From Duganella zoogloeoides (lineage in GTDB: Bacteria > Pseudomonadota > Gammaproteobacteria > Burkholderiales > Burkholderiaceae_D), in assembly GCF_034479515.1 (NCBI RefSeq), contig NZ_CP140152.1, positions 1,240,001 to 1,304,000 of the forward strand: a stretch of DNA of 64,000 nt, in the 5' to 3' direction. This document shows positions 52,142 to 62,263 of the stretch, one piece after another. Position 1 is the first letter of the stretch; every line of letters starts with the position of its first letter. The translations under genes and the position numbers were made by a program. The notes beneath the pieces were generated by a model. The model was not told the DNA's origin, ran no database searches, and saw only the letters and a list, made by a program, of their open reading frames with translations.

Positions 52142-53272
52142 ATGTGTGCAATGACGTCCGACATGGTGGTGGTGCGCAAGGAAGGACTGTATTGCGTGCC
52201 GGGCCAGTTCTATATCGACCCCTGGCGGCCGGTGGAGCGCGCCGTGATCACGCACGCCCATGGCGACCATGCGCGCGGCGGCCACCGCCACTACCTGGCT
52301 GCCACCCCGGGTGTCGGTGTGCTGAAGTCCCGCCTCGGCGATATCCACATCGACGGCCTGGGCTATGGCGAAACGGTGGTGCACAACGGCGTCACCATCT
52401 CGCTGCATCCGGCCGGCCACGTGCTCGGCTCGGCGCAGGTGCGCATGGCGTACCGCGGCGAAGTGTGGGTGGCGTCCGGCGACTACAAGGTGGAGGCCGA
52501 TAGTACTTGCACCCCGTTCGAGCCGGTGCGCTGCGATACCTTCATCACCGAATCGACGTTCGGGCTGCCGATCTACCGTTGGCAGCCGCAACAGGAGGTG
52601 TACGACGACATCAACGACTGGTGGCGCGCCAACGCCGCGCAGGGACGCGCCAGCGTGATGCAGTGCTACAGCTTCGGCAAGGCGCAGCGCATCCTGAGCG
52701 GCCTGGAAGCGGACATCGGTCCCATCGTCTGCCATGGCGCCGTGCAAACCCTCAATACGGTTTATCGCGACAGCGGCGTGTGGCTGCCGCCCACGGTGAT
52801 GGTGGGCGACGTCGACAAGGACGACCTCAAGCGCGCGCTGGTGATCGCGCCACCGGCGGCGGCCGGCTCACCGTGGGTCAAGCGCTTTGGCGATTTTTCC
52901 GACGCGTTTGCCAGCGGCTGGATGCAGTTGCGCGGCGCGCGCCGCCGCCGTGGCGTCGATCGCGGCTTCGTGCTGTCCGACCACGCCGACTGGCCGGGGC
53001 TGATGCAGGCGATTACTGCCACCGGCGCCGAACGGGTGATCGTCACCCACGGTTCGATCGCTGTATTGGTGCGCTGGTTGCAGCAGCAGGGCCTGCAGGC
53101 CAGCGGTTTTGATACCGAGTACGGCGACGATGAGGCCGACGATGCTGCTGCCGGTGCGGCCACTGATCCTGCAACCGATGCCGCAACCGATACCGATGCT
53201 GCAACCACCGAGGCTGCGTCTGCCGAAGCCGTATCCACCGACGCTGCACCAGTGGGAGCACGCCATGCGTGA
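52142..53272 (+). CDS. ligase-associated DNA exonuclease (metallo-beta-lactamase fold)
   Basis: A 376-residue nuclease of the MBL/beta-CASP-like fold found with an ATP-dependent ligase and an Lhr-like helicase. Metal motifs are THAHGDHARGG (HxHxDH), HPAGHVLGSAQ, SGDYK and SDHADW near residue 280. The body starts YCVPGQFYIDPWRPVERAVI, as in the family; ATGs at 52151 and 52163 are alternative starts. The last 45 residues are an Ala/Thr/Asp repeat tail (DPATDAATDTDAATTEAA) that the family normally lacks. Overlaps the ligase gene by 8 bases. Confidence 0.88.
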   Translation: MCAMTSDMVVVRKEGLYCVPGQFYIDPWRPVERAVITHAHGDHARGGHRHYLAATPGVGVLKSRLGDIHIDGLGYGETVVHNGVTISLHPAGHVLGSAQVRMAYRGEVWVASGDYKVEADSTCTPFEPVRCDTFITESTFGLPIYRWQPQQEVYDDINDWWRANAAQGRASVMQCYSFGKAQRILSGLEADIGPIVCHGAVQTLNTVYRDSGVWLPPTVMVGDVDKDDLKRALVIAPPAAAGSPWVKRFGDFSDAFASGWMQLRGARRRRGVDRGFVLSDHADWPGLMQAITATGAERVIVTHGSIAVLVRWLQQQGLQASGFDTEYGDDEADDAAAGAATDPATDAATDTDAATTEAASAEAVSTDAAPVGARHA

Positions 53273-54911
53273 CTTCGCCCTGCTGTACGCCGAGCTCGAC
53301 GAAACCACGTCCACCACGCGCAAGCTCAATGCGCTGCAACAGTATTTTCGTACTGCTGCACCGGCCGACGCGGCCTGGGCCGTGTACTTCCTGGCTGGCG
53401 GCAAGCCGCGCCAGGCCGTACCGACCAAGCTGCTGCGCCAGTTCGCCATCGAATACTCGGGCCTGGACGACTGGCTGTTCGACGAGTGCTACCACGCCGT
53501 CGGCGACCTGGCCGAAACCATCGCCCACATCCTGCCGCCACCGAACCAGCCCAGCGAAATCGGCCTGGCCGACTGGATCGAACTCGGCATCGCGCCATTG
53601 CGCGGCGCCGACCCCGGCACCGTGCGCAGCGCGCTGCTGCTGTACTGGGACCAGCTCGATACGCGCGAGCGCTTCCTGCTGACCAAGCTGATCGGCGGCG
53701 GCTTCCGGGTGGGGGTGTCGCGCCTGCTGGTCACGCGCGCGCTCAGCGCCATCGCCGGCCTCGACAGCAAGCTGATCGCCCAGCGCCTGATGGGCTGGAC
53801 CGACGGCAGCGTCAAGCCCACTGCTGCCGGCTTCCAGCAGCTGATCGCCGAGCATACCGAGGAGGAACACGCGCAGCGCGGCGGCCAGCCGTACCCGTTC
53901 TTCCTGGCTCATCAACTCGACCGCGAACCGGAAGCGCTCGGCGAATTGTCGCGGTGGCAGGTGGAATGGAAATACGACGGCATGCGCGCCCAACTGGTCA
54001 GCCGCGAAGGCCAGAACTGGCTGTGGTCGCGCGGCGAAGACCTGATTACCGAGCGCTTCCCGGAGCTGGCCGTGCTGCGCCTGCCCGACGGCGTAGTGAT
54101 CGACGGCGAAATCCTGGTCTGGCACGGCGGCGACGCCCCGGCGCCGTTTGCCGACCTGCAAAAGCGCATGGGCCGCAAGCAGGTCTCGGCGCGGCTGCTC
54201 GGCGAATTGCCCGCCGTGATGGTCGCGTACGACCTGCTCGAATACGAAGGCCGTGACCTGCGCACCTTGCCGCAAGCGCAGCGCCGCGCCATGCTCGAGC
54301 AGCTGGTGGCCACGCTGCAAGTACAGCAGGGCGCACCGCAACTGCGGCTGGCGCCTGTGATCCGCGCCGACAGCTGGGAGCAACTGGCCGCGATCCGCGC
54401 CGAATCGCGCCAGCGCGGGGTGGAAGGCATGATGCTCAAGGCTGCCGATGCACAATACGGCGTGGGCCGCACCAAGAACGTCGGTACGTGGTGGAAATGG
54501 AAGATCGACCCGTACAGCATCGACGCCGTGCTGATCTACGCCCAGGCCGGCCACGGCCGCCGCGCCTCGCTGTACACCGACTACACTTTTGCCGTCTGGG
54601 ACGAAACGGGGGAAGGCGAGGGCGGCCGCAAGCTGGTGCCGTTCGCCAAGGCCTATTCGGGCCTGACCGATGCCGAGATCGCCAAGGTGGACCATGCAAT
54701 CCGCCGCACCACCATCGAAAAATTCGGCCCAGTGCGCAGCGTGACACCGAGCATGGTGTTCGAGATCGGCTTCGAAGGCATCGCCAGCTCGCCGCGCCAC
54801 AAGTCCGGCATCGCGGTGCGCTTCCCGCGCATCCTGCGCCAGCGCCAGGACAAGACCGTGGACCAGGCCGATACGCTCGACGCCCTGAAAAGCCTGCTGG
54901 TCGCGCCATGA
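53265..54911 (+). CDS. ATP-dependent DNA ligase (ligase-associated repair cluster)
   Basis: A 548-residue ligase. The N-terminal domain (about 1-205) is the DNA-binding part; the nucleotidyl-transferase domain has the adenylation Lys236 in [11 protein letters not shown], then DGEILVW, EGMMLK and TWWKWKIDP; the OB-fold follows ([38 protein letters not shown]). This is the form that pairs with the MBL exonuclease, Lhr-like helicase and PdeM. The start at 53265 lies inside the exonuclease end; the longer frame upstream is a shadow. Confidence 0.93.
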   Translation: MRDFALLYAELDETTSTTRKLNALQQYFRTAAPADAAWAVYFLAGGKPRQAVPTKLLRQFAIEYSGLDDWLFDECYHAVGDLAETIAHILPPPNQPSEIGLADWIELGIAPLRGADPGTVRSALLLYWDQLDTRERFLLTKLIGGGFRVGVSRLLVTRALSAIAGLDSKLIAQRLMGWTDGSVKPTAAGFQQLIAEHTEEEHAQRGGQPYPFFLAHQLDREPEALGELSRWQVEWKYDGMRAQLVSREGQNWLWSRGEDLITERFPELAVLRLPDGVVIDGEILVWHGGDAPAPFADLQKRMGRKQVSARLLGELPAVMVAYDLLEYEGRDLRTLPQAQRRAMLEQLVATLQVQQGAPQLRLAPVIRADSWEQLAAIRAESRQRGVEGMMLKAADAQYGVGRTKNVGTWWKWKIDPYSIDAVLIYAQAGHGRRASLYTDYTFAVWDETGEGEGGRKLVPFAKAYSGLTDAEIAKVDHAIRRTTIEKFGPVRSVTPSMVFEIGFEGIASSPRHKSGIAVRFPRILRQRQDKTVDQADTLDALKSLLVAP

Positions 54912-57754
54912 CGGCGCGCCCCCGCACCAGCTTGCGCGCCCAGCTGGCCAGGCCGCGTCCTGCGCCAGCCAGTGCAACGGTCGAAAGCCGCGCCAATAAG
55001 CTTGTTTCCATGCCTGCCAACAAGTCCGTCGTCACCGCAGCCAGCGAGATGAACGATCCGCTGACCGATTCCGCTTCTGCACCAGCCATCGATCCGGCCG
55101 GCAACCCGGTCGCGGGAGCGCAAGCCGGACCGGAAGCCAACCCGCCAATCAACCCGGCCGCCGAAACCGATGTCAGCTCGTCAGCCAAGGTTCCCGCCGG
55201 GTCGGTCGCCAACGCCTCGGTCAAGTCTTCCGCCAGGTCAGCCACCAACCTGTCGGCCCAAGTCCCTGCCAGGCGGGGCGCCAACCCGGTCGCCAAATCC
55301 ACCGGCCCCTCATCGACGCAAGCCAAAGCCTGGTTCGCCGCGCGCGGCTGGAAGGTATTTCCATTCCAGCGCGATGTCTGGCAAGCCGCGATGGCCGGCC
55401 AGTCGGGCCTGCTGCACGCGAGCACCGGCGCCGGTAAAACTTACGCGGTGTGGTTTGCCGCCTTGCAGCGCGCAGCCCTGCACAAGCGCCCGCGCGTGGG
55501 CCTGAAAGTACTGTGGCTGACGCCTATGCGGGCGCTGGCGGCCGACACCCTGCGCGCCTTGCAGGAATCGGCCACCGACCTGCTGCCGGCGTGGCAGATC
55601 GAGGCGCGCACCGGCGACACCGGTTCGGCCCAGCGCGCGCGCCAGAACAAACGCCTGCCCGACACCCTGGTCACCACGCCCGAAAGCCTGACCCTGATGC
55701 TGAGCAAGGCCGATGCGGTTGCCCAGTTCGCCCAGCTGGACATGGTGATCATCGACGAATGGCACGAGCTGATGGGCAACAAGCGCGGCGTGCAGACCCA
55801 GCTGGCGCTGGCGCGCCTGCGCCACTGGAATCCGGGCCTGGTGGTGTGGGGCCTGTCGGCGACGCTGGGCAACCTGGTGCAAGCGCGCGAGGCGTTGATG
55901 CCCGACGGCGTGGCAGTGGAAGGCCATGTCGCCAAGGACATCGTGGTCGATACCCTGATCCCCGACCATCCGTCGCGCTTTCCGTGGGGCGGCCACCTGG
56001 GCCTGCAAATGCTGCCGCGCGTGGTCGAGGAAATCGAACGCCACGCCACCACGCTGGTGTTTACCAATACCCGTTCGCAGGCCGAGCTGTGGTACCAGAA
56101 CATGCTCGATGCCCGTCCCGACTGGGCCGGGTTGATCGCGCTGCACCACGGTTCGCTCGACAAGCAGGTGCGCGACTGGGTGGAGCTGGGCCTTAAAAAC
56201 GGGCAACTGAAAGCCGTGATTTGCACCTCGAGCCTGGACCTGGGCGTCGATTTCCTGCCGGTGCAACGGGTGCTGCAAATCGGCAGCGCCAAGGGCATCG
56301 CCCGCTTGCTGCAACGGGCCGGGCGCAGCGGCCACGCACCGGGCCGCGTTTCGCGCCTGACACTCGTGCCCACCCAAAGCATGGAACTGCTGGAAGCGGC
56401 CGGCGCCCGGCAAGCGGTGGCCGCGCGCGATATCGAGGCGCGGCCGGTGCCGTATAAACCGCTCGACGTGCTGGTGCAGCACATGGTGACCATTGCGCTG
56501 GGCGGCGGCTTCCGTTCGGCGGAATTGCTGGCCGAAGTGCGCACCGCGTGGTCGTACCGCGACCTCACCGAAGAAGAGTGGCAATGGGCGCTCGATTTTA
56601 TCGCCCGTGGTGGCCAGACCCTGGCCGTGTATCCCGAATACCGGCGCGTGCTGCCCGATGACGAGGGCGTCTATCGCGTGCCGGACGCCGCCATCGGACG
56701 CCGTCACCGGATGGGCATCGGCACCATCGTCTCCGATTCCAGCCTGCAAGTGAAATACGTGAGCGGCGGGCGGCTGGGCAGCGTGGAGGAATCGTTCATC
56801 TCGCGACTGAAACAGGGCGACCATTTCCTGTTTGCCGGCCGCATCCTGGAATTCGTGCGCCTGCACGAAATGACCGCCTACGTGCGCCGCGCCACCGGCA
56901 CCCGTGGCGCCGTGCCGCGCTGGCAGGGCGGCAGGATGCCGATGTCGTCCGAGCTGGCCCATGCCGCGCTCGAGCAGCTGCGCCTGGCCACCATTGACGG
57001 CGCCGAATCGCTGGGCCCGGAAATGCAGGCGATTGCGCCACTCTTGGCCACGCAGCAAAAATGGTCGGCGCTGCCCACGCCCGACACCACCGTGATCGAA
57101 ACCATGCACAGCCGCGAAGGACGCCACCTGTTCATGTTTCCATTTGCAGGCCGCTCGGTCCACGTCGGCCTGGCGTCGCTGATTGCCTGGCGCGTGGCGC
57201 GGGTAACGCCGGTGACGTTTTCAATCGCTGTCAACGATTACGGCTTCGAGCTGCTGGCCGCGCAAGAACTCGATTGGACGGCGCTGCTGGACGTGGGGCA
57301 TGGCGCCAAAGCCGGTCTGTTCGGCACCGACAATTTACTGGAAGACGTGCTGGCCAGCCTGAACGCCACCGAACTGTCGCAGCGGCGCTTTCGCGAAATT
57401 GCCCGCATTGCCGGCCTGATCTTCCAGGGCTTTCCCGGCCAACCCAAGAGTGCGCGCCAGTTGCAGGCCTCGTCGGCGCTGTTCTTTTCCGTGTTCCGCC
57501 AGCACGATGCCGGCAACCTGCTGCTGACGCAAGCCCAGCGCGAGGTGCTGGAGCAGGAACTGGAGCTGACCCGCCTGCGCGCCACGCTGGAAGAGTTGCA
57601 GGCGCGCCACATCAGCTTTCACCAGACCAAGCGCGCCACGCCGTTCGGCTTTGCGCTGATGGTCGAACGCTTCCGCGAAAAACTCAGCACCGAGAAACTG
57701 TCGGACCGGGTGGCGCGCATGGTGCGCGAGCTGGAAAAGGCGGCGGGACCATGA
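54908..57754 (+). CDS. ligase-associated Lhr-like DEXH helicase with long N-terminal extension
   Basis: A 948-residue superfamily-2 helicase. Walker A is ASTGAGKT (171-178); motif II is [14 protein letters not shown] is motif [50 protein letters not shown] are motifs IV-VI. The winged-helix and Lhr-type C-terminal domains follow. Residues 1-140 are an unusual Ala/Pro/Ser/Asn-rich stretch (for example [34 protein letters not shown]) before [14 protein letters not shown]; family members mostly begin about 20 residues before that. The ATG overlaps the ligase stop (ATGA), supporting the first start. Confidence 0.9.
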   Translation: MTARPRTSLRAQLARPRPAPASATVESRANKLVSMPANKSVVTAASEMNDPLTDSASAPAIDPAGNPVAGAQAGPEANPPINPAAETDVSSSAKVPAGSVANASVKSSARSATNLSAQVPARRGANPVAKSTGPSSTQAKAWFAARGWKVFPFQRDVWQAAMAGQSGLLHASTGAGKTYAVWFAALQRAALHKRPRVGLKVLWLTPMRALAADTLRALQESATDLLPAWQIEARTGDTGSAQRARQNKRLPDTLVTTPESLTLMLSKADAVAQFAQLDMVIIDEWHELMGNKRGVQTQLALARLRHWNPGLVVWGLSATLGNLVQAREALMPDGVAVEGHVAKDIVVDTLIPDHPSRFPWGGHLGLQMLPRVVEEIERHATTLVFTNTRSQAELWYQNMLDARPDWAGLIALHHGSLDKQVRDWVELGLKNGQLKAVICTSSLDLGVDFLPVQRVLQIGSAKGIARLLQRAGRSGHAPGRVSRLTLVPTQSMELLEAAGARQAVAARDIEARPVPYKPLDVLVQHMVTIALGGGFRSAELLAEVRTAWSYRDLTEEEWQWALDFIARGGQTLAVYPEYRRVLPDDEGVYRVPDAAIGRRHRMGIGTIVSDSSLQVKYVSGGRLGSVEESFISRLKQGDHFLFAGRILEFVRLHEMTAYVRRATGTRGAVPRWQGGRMPMSSELAHAALEQLRLATIDGAESLGPEMQAIAPLLATQQKWSALPTPDTTVIETMHSREGRHLFMFPFAGRSVHVGLASLIAWRVARVTPVTFSIAVNDYGFELLAAQELDWTALLDVGHGAKAGLFGTDNLLEDVLASLNATELSQRRFREIARIAGLIFQGFPGQPKSARQLQASSALFFSVFRQHDAGNLLLTQAQREVLEQELELTRLRATLEELQARHISFHQTKRATPFGFALMVERFREKLSTEKLSDRVARMVRELEKAAGP

Positions 57755-58446
57755 GCGCGCTGCCCGATCACCACGGCGCACTGGCGCTGGAACTGGCAGG
57801 CGAGCTGGTCTGGCTGCTGCCCGAGAAAGCCTTGTATTGGCCACGCGAGCGGATGCTGGTGATTGCCGACATCCACTTCGGCAAGGCAGCGTCGTTCCGC
57901 GCGCTGGGCGTGCCGGTGCCGGCCGGTACCACGTCCGCCAACCTGGCGGCGCTCGACCGCCTGGTGGCGCGCCATGGTGCGCGCCAGGTGCTATTCCTTG
58001 GCGATTTTTTGCACGCCAAGGCCGCGCACGCGGAATCGACCATGGCAGCCATGCAGCGCTGGCGCGCCCTCAATCCCGCGCTGGCGCTCACGCTGGTGCG
58101 TGGCAACCACGACCTGCACGCGGGCGATCCGCCGCTGTGGTTGTCGATCGCCATGGCGGATGAGCCGATGCACCTGGGGCCGTTTGCCTTCTGCCACCAC
58201 CCGGACTTGCTGGCGACGGGCTACCTGATGGCCGGCCACGTGCATCCGGTCTATCGCTTGCGGTCGGGCTGGGAGTCGGTGCTGCTGCCATGCTTCATGG
58301 CCAATGGCCAGCGCATCGTGCTGCCGGCGTTCGGCGCGTTTACCGGCGGCCACGCGGTAGTGCCCGAAGCCGACGAGCGGCTATTTGTCACCAGCGGCGA
58401 CGCCGTGGTGGAAGTACCGGCCTCGCCGCGCCGCGATGGGCGCTAG
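57751..58446 (+). CDS. pdeM: ligase-associated DNA damage response endonuclease PdeM
   Basis: A 231-residue calcineurin-like phosphoesterase. Motifs are ADIHFGK (about 37), [19 protein letters not shown] and [10 protein letters not shown], giving the two-metal site. It is the fourth gene of the ligase-associated group. Its ATG overlaps the helicase stop (ATGA), so all four genes are tightly coupled. Confidence 0.9.
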   Translation: MSALPDHHGALALELAGELVWLLPEKALYWPRERMLVIADIHFGKAASFRALGVPVPAGTTSANLAALDRLVARHGARQVLFLGDFLHAKAAHAESTMAAMQRWRALNPALALTLVRGNHDLHAGDPPLWLSIAMADEPMHLGPFAFCHHPDLLATGYLMAGHVHPVYRLRSGWESVLLPCFMANGQRIVLPAFGAFTGGHAVVPEADERLFVTSGDAVVEVPASPRRDGR

Positions 58447-58462
58447 CGAGGTCAAAGATTCG

Positions 58463-58960
58463 TTACAGGCAAATCGTGGTTGAGCGGCCCATGTGGATTG
58501 CCGAGCGGCCGGTGAGGGCGGTCTTGGCGAACTGCACCAGTTGCTTCATTTTGCTCGAGCCCGCATCCCAGTATTCTGCCGACTGGATACGCACCCGGAT
58601 CAGGGTCAGGTGCGGGTCTTCCACGCCCTTGGGGAACCAGCTGCGCGCCGCCGGGGTCCACAGTTCGCGCGCTTTGGCCTGGTCCTTGACCAGGAACGCC
58701 TGTCCGGAGATCGACAGGTAGAGCTGGCGCTCGGGGTCGGAAAAACTGATATTGATGTCGGGATGCGTGGGCAAGTCGAGCGTGAACGCGGCCTCGTCGC
58801 TGGTGAAGAACCAGAGGTTGCCTTCGTTGTCGATCTGCTGGGTGGTCAGTGGCCGGCTGGTGAGCATCTGGTCGGCGTCACAGGTGGTAAACATGCCAAA
58901 CCGCACGTCCTTGATCTTGTCGGCGATGGTCTGGATCTGGTCTTGCGAGTACAGCGGCAT
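58463..58960 (-). CDS. pyridoxamine 5'-phosphate oxidase-like stress protein (general stress protein 26 type)
   Basis: A 165-residue flavin-binding split-barrel protein. It has KIKDVRFGMFTTCDADQMLTSRPL, LWFFTSDEAAFTLDL, PDINISFSDPERQLYLSISGQA and LIRVRIQSAEYWDAGSSKM, the pattern of general-stress FMN/F420-binding proteins. GGAGG precedes the ATG at 58960; an upstream in-frame ATG at 59038 is less likely. It is convergent to the PdeM gene and divergent from the iron-regulated operon. Confidence 0.88.
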   Translation of the reverse strand: MPLYSQDQIQTIADKIKDVRFGMFTTCDADQMLTSRPLTTQQIDNEGNLWFFTSDEAAFTLDLPTHPDINISFSDPERQLYLSISGQAFLVKDQAKARELWTPAARSWFPKGVEDPHLTLIRVRIQSAEYWDAGSSKMKQLVQFAKTALTGRSAIHMGRSTTICL

Positions 58961-59079
58961 GATGCGCCTCCACGGAAAATATAGGGTGTATGCCTCAGCG
59001 TAGGCCGTATCGGCGGGCATGTCCGTTAGCGTACACACCTAACTTTACATAGCAGTTACATCGGGTTGATTGACATCCT

Positions 59080-59100
59080 AAATGATAATTATTATCATTT
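59080..59100 (+). promoter_or_regulatory. near-perfect Fur box of the PepSY/DUF2271 operon
   Basis: The 21-base palindrome has ten-base arms around a central T; its core TGATAATTATTATCA fits the 7-1-7 Fur consensus without mismatch. It lies 47 bases before the TTG start at 59147, inside a longer possible reading frame that is therefore not coding. Confidence 0.92.
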
Positions 59101-59146
59101 CTGTTTGTGTGTATCTTGGCACGTTAAATTTCCTGAAGGATTACCC

Positions 59147-59830
59147 TTGAGTGCACCACCCGCCAGCCCTGCCAACAGCGTCACCAGCGCTACCAGTGCC
59201 ACGAGTGCCGCCCAAGCCAGTCGCGCGGTCTGGCTCAAGCACCTGCACCAGTGGCACTGGATCAGTTCGGCACTGTGCCTGCTGGGCATGTTCCTGTTTT
59301 CCATCACCGGCATCACGCTCAACCACGCATCGCAAATCGAGGCCAAGCCCACCATCACCCGGCTCGAGGCCACGGCGCCGGCCGCGCTGGTAGCGCAATT
59401 GCGCACCTATGCCGAGGAGCACGATGGCGCCAAGGAACCGCTGCCGCAAGCCGCCGAGCAATGGCTGAAGGACACCTGGAAAGTGCAGGCGGGCGGGCGT
59501 GTGGCCGAATGGTCGGCCGACGAGATTTATCTTGCCATGCCGCGTGCCGGCGGCGACGCCTGGGTGCGCATCGAGCTCGAGGGTGGAGCCGCCGAGTTCG
59601 AGAAAACCGACCGTGGCTGGATTTCCTGGCTCAATGATGTCCACAAGGGCCGCAACACGGGCACGGCCTGGAACTGGTTCATCGACATCTTTGCCGTCAT
59701 GTGCCTGGTGTTTTGCATGACCGGTTTGCTGATTTTGAAGTTCCACGCGGCCAAGCGGCCGTTCACCTGGCCGATGGTGGGCCTCGGTGTTTTGATTCCT
59801 GTTGTTATTGCTTTGCTGTTTATCCACTAA
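59147..59830 (+). CDS. PepSY-associated transmembrane protein
   Basis: A 227-residue inner-membrane protein. The N-terminal 20 residues are Ala/Ser/Thr-rich; the first membrane segment is WHWISSALCLLGMFLFSITGITLNH (with preceding HLHQWH), then a periplasmic domain with the PepSY-like region, and two more segments (FIDIFAVMCLVFCMTGLLIL, WPMVGLGVLIPVVIALLF). Conserved His residues (HLHQWHW, NH, NDVHKG) could bind haem and carry electrons across the membrane. The start TTG at 59147 has GAAGGA upstream; earlier codons overlap the Fur box. First gene of the operon. Confidence 0.82.
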   Translation: MSAPPASPANSVTSATSATSAAQASRAVWLKHLHQWHWISSALCLLGMFLFSITGITLNHASQIEAKPTITRLEATAPAALVAQLRTYAEEHDGAKEPLPQAAEQWLKDTWKVQAGGRVAEWSADEIYLAMPRAGGDAWVRIELEGGAAEFEKTDRGWISWLNDVHKGRNTGTAWNWFIDIFAVMCLVFCMTGLLILKFHAAKRPFTWPMVGLGVLIPVVIALLFIH

Positions 59831-59857
59831 CTGTATCTACAACCCCCCAGGACTTCC

Positions 59858-60373
59858 ATGAAATTACGTTATTCCATCGCCCTGAGTCTGCCACTGGCCA
59901 GTGCTTCGGCCATGGGCGCCGAGCTGGCCCTGAAAATCGATGTGCCACAACTGAACGTCGCCGAATACCACCGCCCGTACATCGCCGCCTGGCTGGAAAA
60001 CGCCGACCAGAAAGTGGTCACCAACCTGGCCGTCCTGTACGACACGGGCAAGAAGGATAACGCCGGCACCAAGTGGCTCAAGGACATGCGCCAATGGTGG
60101 CGCAAGACCGGCCGCGACCTGGCCATGCCGCTCGACGGCGTCAGCGGCGCGACCAAGGCGCCCGGCGAAATTTCGCTGACGTTCCCGGCCGCCAAGGCTG
60201 GCCTGGACAAGCTGCCAGCCGGCCAGTACACCTTGTTCGTGGAAGCCTCGCGCGAAGCGGGCGGCCGCGAAGTGGTCAAAGTGCCGCTGCAATGGCCGCC
60301 GAAGTCGGCGCAGAAGGCCACCGGCCAGGGCAAGGAAGAACTGGGCGCGGTCGTGGTCCAACTGAAACCATAA
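59858..60373 (+). CDS. DUF2271 protein with ApbE flavinylation motif, secreted
   Basis: A 171-residue protein with a signal peptide (MKLRYSIALSLPLASASAMGAE). The DUF2271 body contains KIDVPQLNVAEYHRPYIAAWLENAD and DMRQWWRKTGRDL. DGVSGAT at residues 93-99 fits the motif D-G/A-x-S/T-G-A-S/T to which ApbE attaches FMN, by phosphoester to the final Thr (Thr99). The ApbE gene is two genes downstream. It would thus be a periplasmic flavin carrier or reductase domain. It lies 27 bases after the PepSY gene. Confidence 0.85.
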   Translation: MKLRYSIALSLPLASASAMGAELALKIDVPQLNVAEYHRPYIAAWLENADQKVVTNLAVLYDTGKKDNAGTKWLKDMRQWWRKTGRDLAMPLDGVSGATKAPGEISLTFPAAKAGLDKLPAGQYTLFVEASREAGGREVVKVPLQWPPKSAQKATGQGKEELGAVVVQLKP

Positions 60374-60395
60374 ACGGATAACCGCGGAAAATCCC

Positions 60396-61220
60396 ATGAA
60401 CAAATTCAACAAGACCCTGATTGCGCTGGCCCTGGCCGGCGCAACGATGACCGCACACGCCCACAAGCCGTGGCTGCTGCCCACGTCCACCATCGTCGAG
60501 AGCCGCGACAACTGGGTCACCATCGACGCCGCCGTGTCCGAAGGCCTGTTCGATGTCGATCACGTGCCGCTCAAGCTCGACGGCATCACCATCACCGGCC
60601 CGGACGGCGGCAAGGTGGAAATGCAAAACGTTGCCAACGGCAAGCTGCGCAACAGTTTCGACCTCAAGCTGCCAAAACCTGGCACCTACAAGGTTGCCCT
60701 GGTCTCGCAAAACGTGTTCGCCAGCTACAAGGACAAGGCCGGCGAAATGAAACGTTTCCGGGGCAACGAAGAGACCTTCGCCAAGGACGTGCCGGCCGAT
60801 GCCGCCGAGCTGAAAGTGTCGCGTACCCAGAGCCGCCTGGAAACCTTCGTCACCACCGGCGAACCCGACCTGGCTGTGTTCAAGCCAACCGGCGTGGGCC
60901 TGGAACTGGTGCCGGTCACCCACCCGAACGACCTGCGCGCGGGCGAAAAAGCCACCTGGCGCTTCCTGCTCGACGGCAAACCGGCCGCCAACCAGGGCGT
61001 GAGCCTGATCCCGGGCGGCGTGCGCTATCGCGGCACGCTGGGCGAAATCCGCAAGAACACCGATGCCAACGGCGAGCTGACGTTCGAACTGCCGGCCGCC
61101 GGAATGTACATGGTCAGCAGCAGCTGGCCGGCCGCCACGCCGTCCAAGCCGGGCCAGCCGCCGCAGATGCCTGCACGCCGCGCCAGCTACGCCGCCACCA
61201 TCGAAATCCTGCCGGAATAA
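60396..61220 (+). CDS. DUF4198 protein, secreted
   Basis: A 274-residue protein with a signal peptide (MNKFNKTLIALALAGATMTAHAH). The mature start HKPWLLPTST is typical of DUF4198 proteins, which have Ig-like/carboxypeptidase-like folds with His residues near the N-terminus that might bind metal. NVFASYKDKAGEMKRFRG and RKNTDANGELTFELPAAGMYMVSSSW are further family blocks. Function unknown; it is found next to DUF2271 and ApbE genes and is probably periplasmic. Its start lies 22 bases after the DUF2271 stop. Confidence 0.85.
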   Translation: MNKFNKTLIALALAGATMTAHAHKPWLLPTSTIVESRDNWVTIDAAVSEGLFDVDHVPLKLDGITITGPDGGKVEMQNVANGKLRNSFDLKLPKPGTYKVALVSQNVFASYKDKAGEMKRFRGNEETFAKDVPADAAELKVSRTQSRLETFVTTGEPDLAVFKPTGVGLELVPVTHPNDLRAGEKATWRFLLDGKPAANQGVSLIPGGVRYRGTLGEIRKNTDANGELTFELPAAGMYMVSSSWPAATPSKPGQPPQMPARRASYAATIEILPE

Positions 61221-61225
61221 GGGTG

Positions 61226-62263
61226 ATGCGCCGGGTTATTCTGCCTCATCATATTTCGGACGACCCGGCGCCCGCAGGCGGTGTGCTCCGCGATTTCGCG
61301 GGGCGCAGCATGGGCACCAGCTGGTCGGTGCGGCTGGTGGCTGCACCGACTGTCACGGTGTCCCATTTGCAACAGGGGCTGCAACAGCAGCTCGATTCCG
61401 TGGTGGCTGAAATGAGCCACTGGGAAAGCGATTCCAATCTCGGGCGTTTCAACCGCGCCCCGGCGGGCAGCTGGCATGACTTGCCGCCCGCCTTTTTCGA
61501 TGTGCTGTCGTTCGCACTGGACGTGGCGCGCGCCAGTGGCGGCGCCTGCGACCCGTGCGCCGGCACGCTGGTCAACCTGTGGGGTTTCGGCCCGCACGGC
61601 AGGTTCGATCACCCCGATTTTATTGCCCCCACGCTTGACGCCATCGCCTCTGCGCGCGCGCAACTGGCCGCCGCGCGCAAGGACATGCAGTTGGTGCCGG
61701 CGCCGGCGCGGCGCGCCTTCCAGCCCGGCGGTATCGAACTGGACCTGTCGGCCGTGGCCAAGGGCTATGGCGTTGATCGCCTGGCCTATTACCTGAAAAG
61801 CCAGGGCATTGACCACTTCGTGGTGGAAGTGGGCGGCGAGTTGCGCGGCGCCGGCGTCAAGCCGGACGGCCAGCCATTGTGGGTGGCGCTGGAGCAAGTG
61901 GAGCAGGGGCAGCAGGGTAGCAACGACGAGCTGGTGCTGGCGCTGCACGGCCTGGCCGTGGCCACCTCGGGCGACTATCGCCGCTACTTCGAGCGTGACG
62001 GCAAGCGCTACGCCCATACCATCGACCCGCGCAGCGGCCTGCCGATCTCGAACGGCCTGGCCTCGGTGACGGTGGTCCATGCGCAATGCATGGCGGCCGA
62101 TGCCTGGTCCACCGCCTTGACCGTGCTGGGCCGCGTGGACGGCCTGGCGCTGGCCGAACGGCAAGGGCTGGCAGCGCGCTTCGTCGAACGCACCATCGAC
62201 CACGGCCATGTCACCTACCACGAATACCTGAGCACCCATTTACGCAGCATGCTGGACGAATGA
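61226..62263 (+). CDS. apbE: FAD:protein FMN transferase ApbE
   Basis: A 345-residue flavin transferase. Family blocks are RSMGTSWSVRL, HWESDSNLGRFNR, ACDPCAGTLVNLWGFG, GIELDLSAVAKGYGVDRLAYYLKSQGI, VVEVGGELRGAG, VATSGDYRRYFERDGKRYAHTIDPRSGLP and the Mg2+-site Asp region ADAWSTALTVLG. It moves FMN from FAD to a Thr/Ser in exported proteins; the DUF2271 protein is the likely target. No classic signal peptide or lipobox is seen at the N-terminus, which is uncommon for the family; export may use another route or the true start may differ. Confidence 0.92.
   Translation: MRRVILPHHISDDPAPAGGVLRDFAGRSMGTSWSVRLVAAPTVTVSHLQQGLQQQLDSVVAEMSHWESDSNLGRFNRAPAGSWHDLPPAFFDVLSFALDVARASGGACDPCAGTLVNLWGFGPHGRFDHPDFIAPTLDAIASARAQLAAARKDMQLVPAPARRAFQPGGIELDLSAVAKGYGVDRLAYYLKSQGIDHFVVEVGGELRGAGVKPDGQPLWVALEQVEQGQQGSNDELVLALHGLAVATSGDYRRYFERDGKRYAHTIDPRSGLPISNGLASVTVVHAQCMAADAWSTALTVLGRVDGLALAERQGLAARFVERTIDHGHVTYHEYLSTHLRSMLDE

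Noticed and set aside
59066..59146. Extended N-terminus of the PepSY protein
   Set aside because: It would run through the Fur box and add no membrane or signal feature; the TTG at 59147 has a ribosome-binding site.
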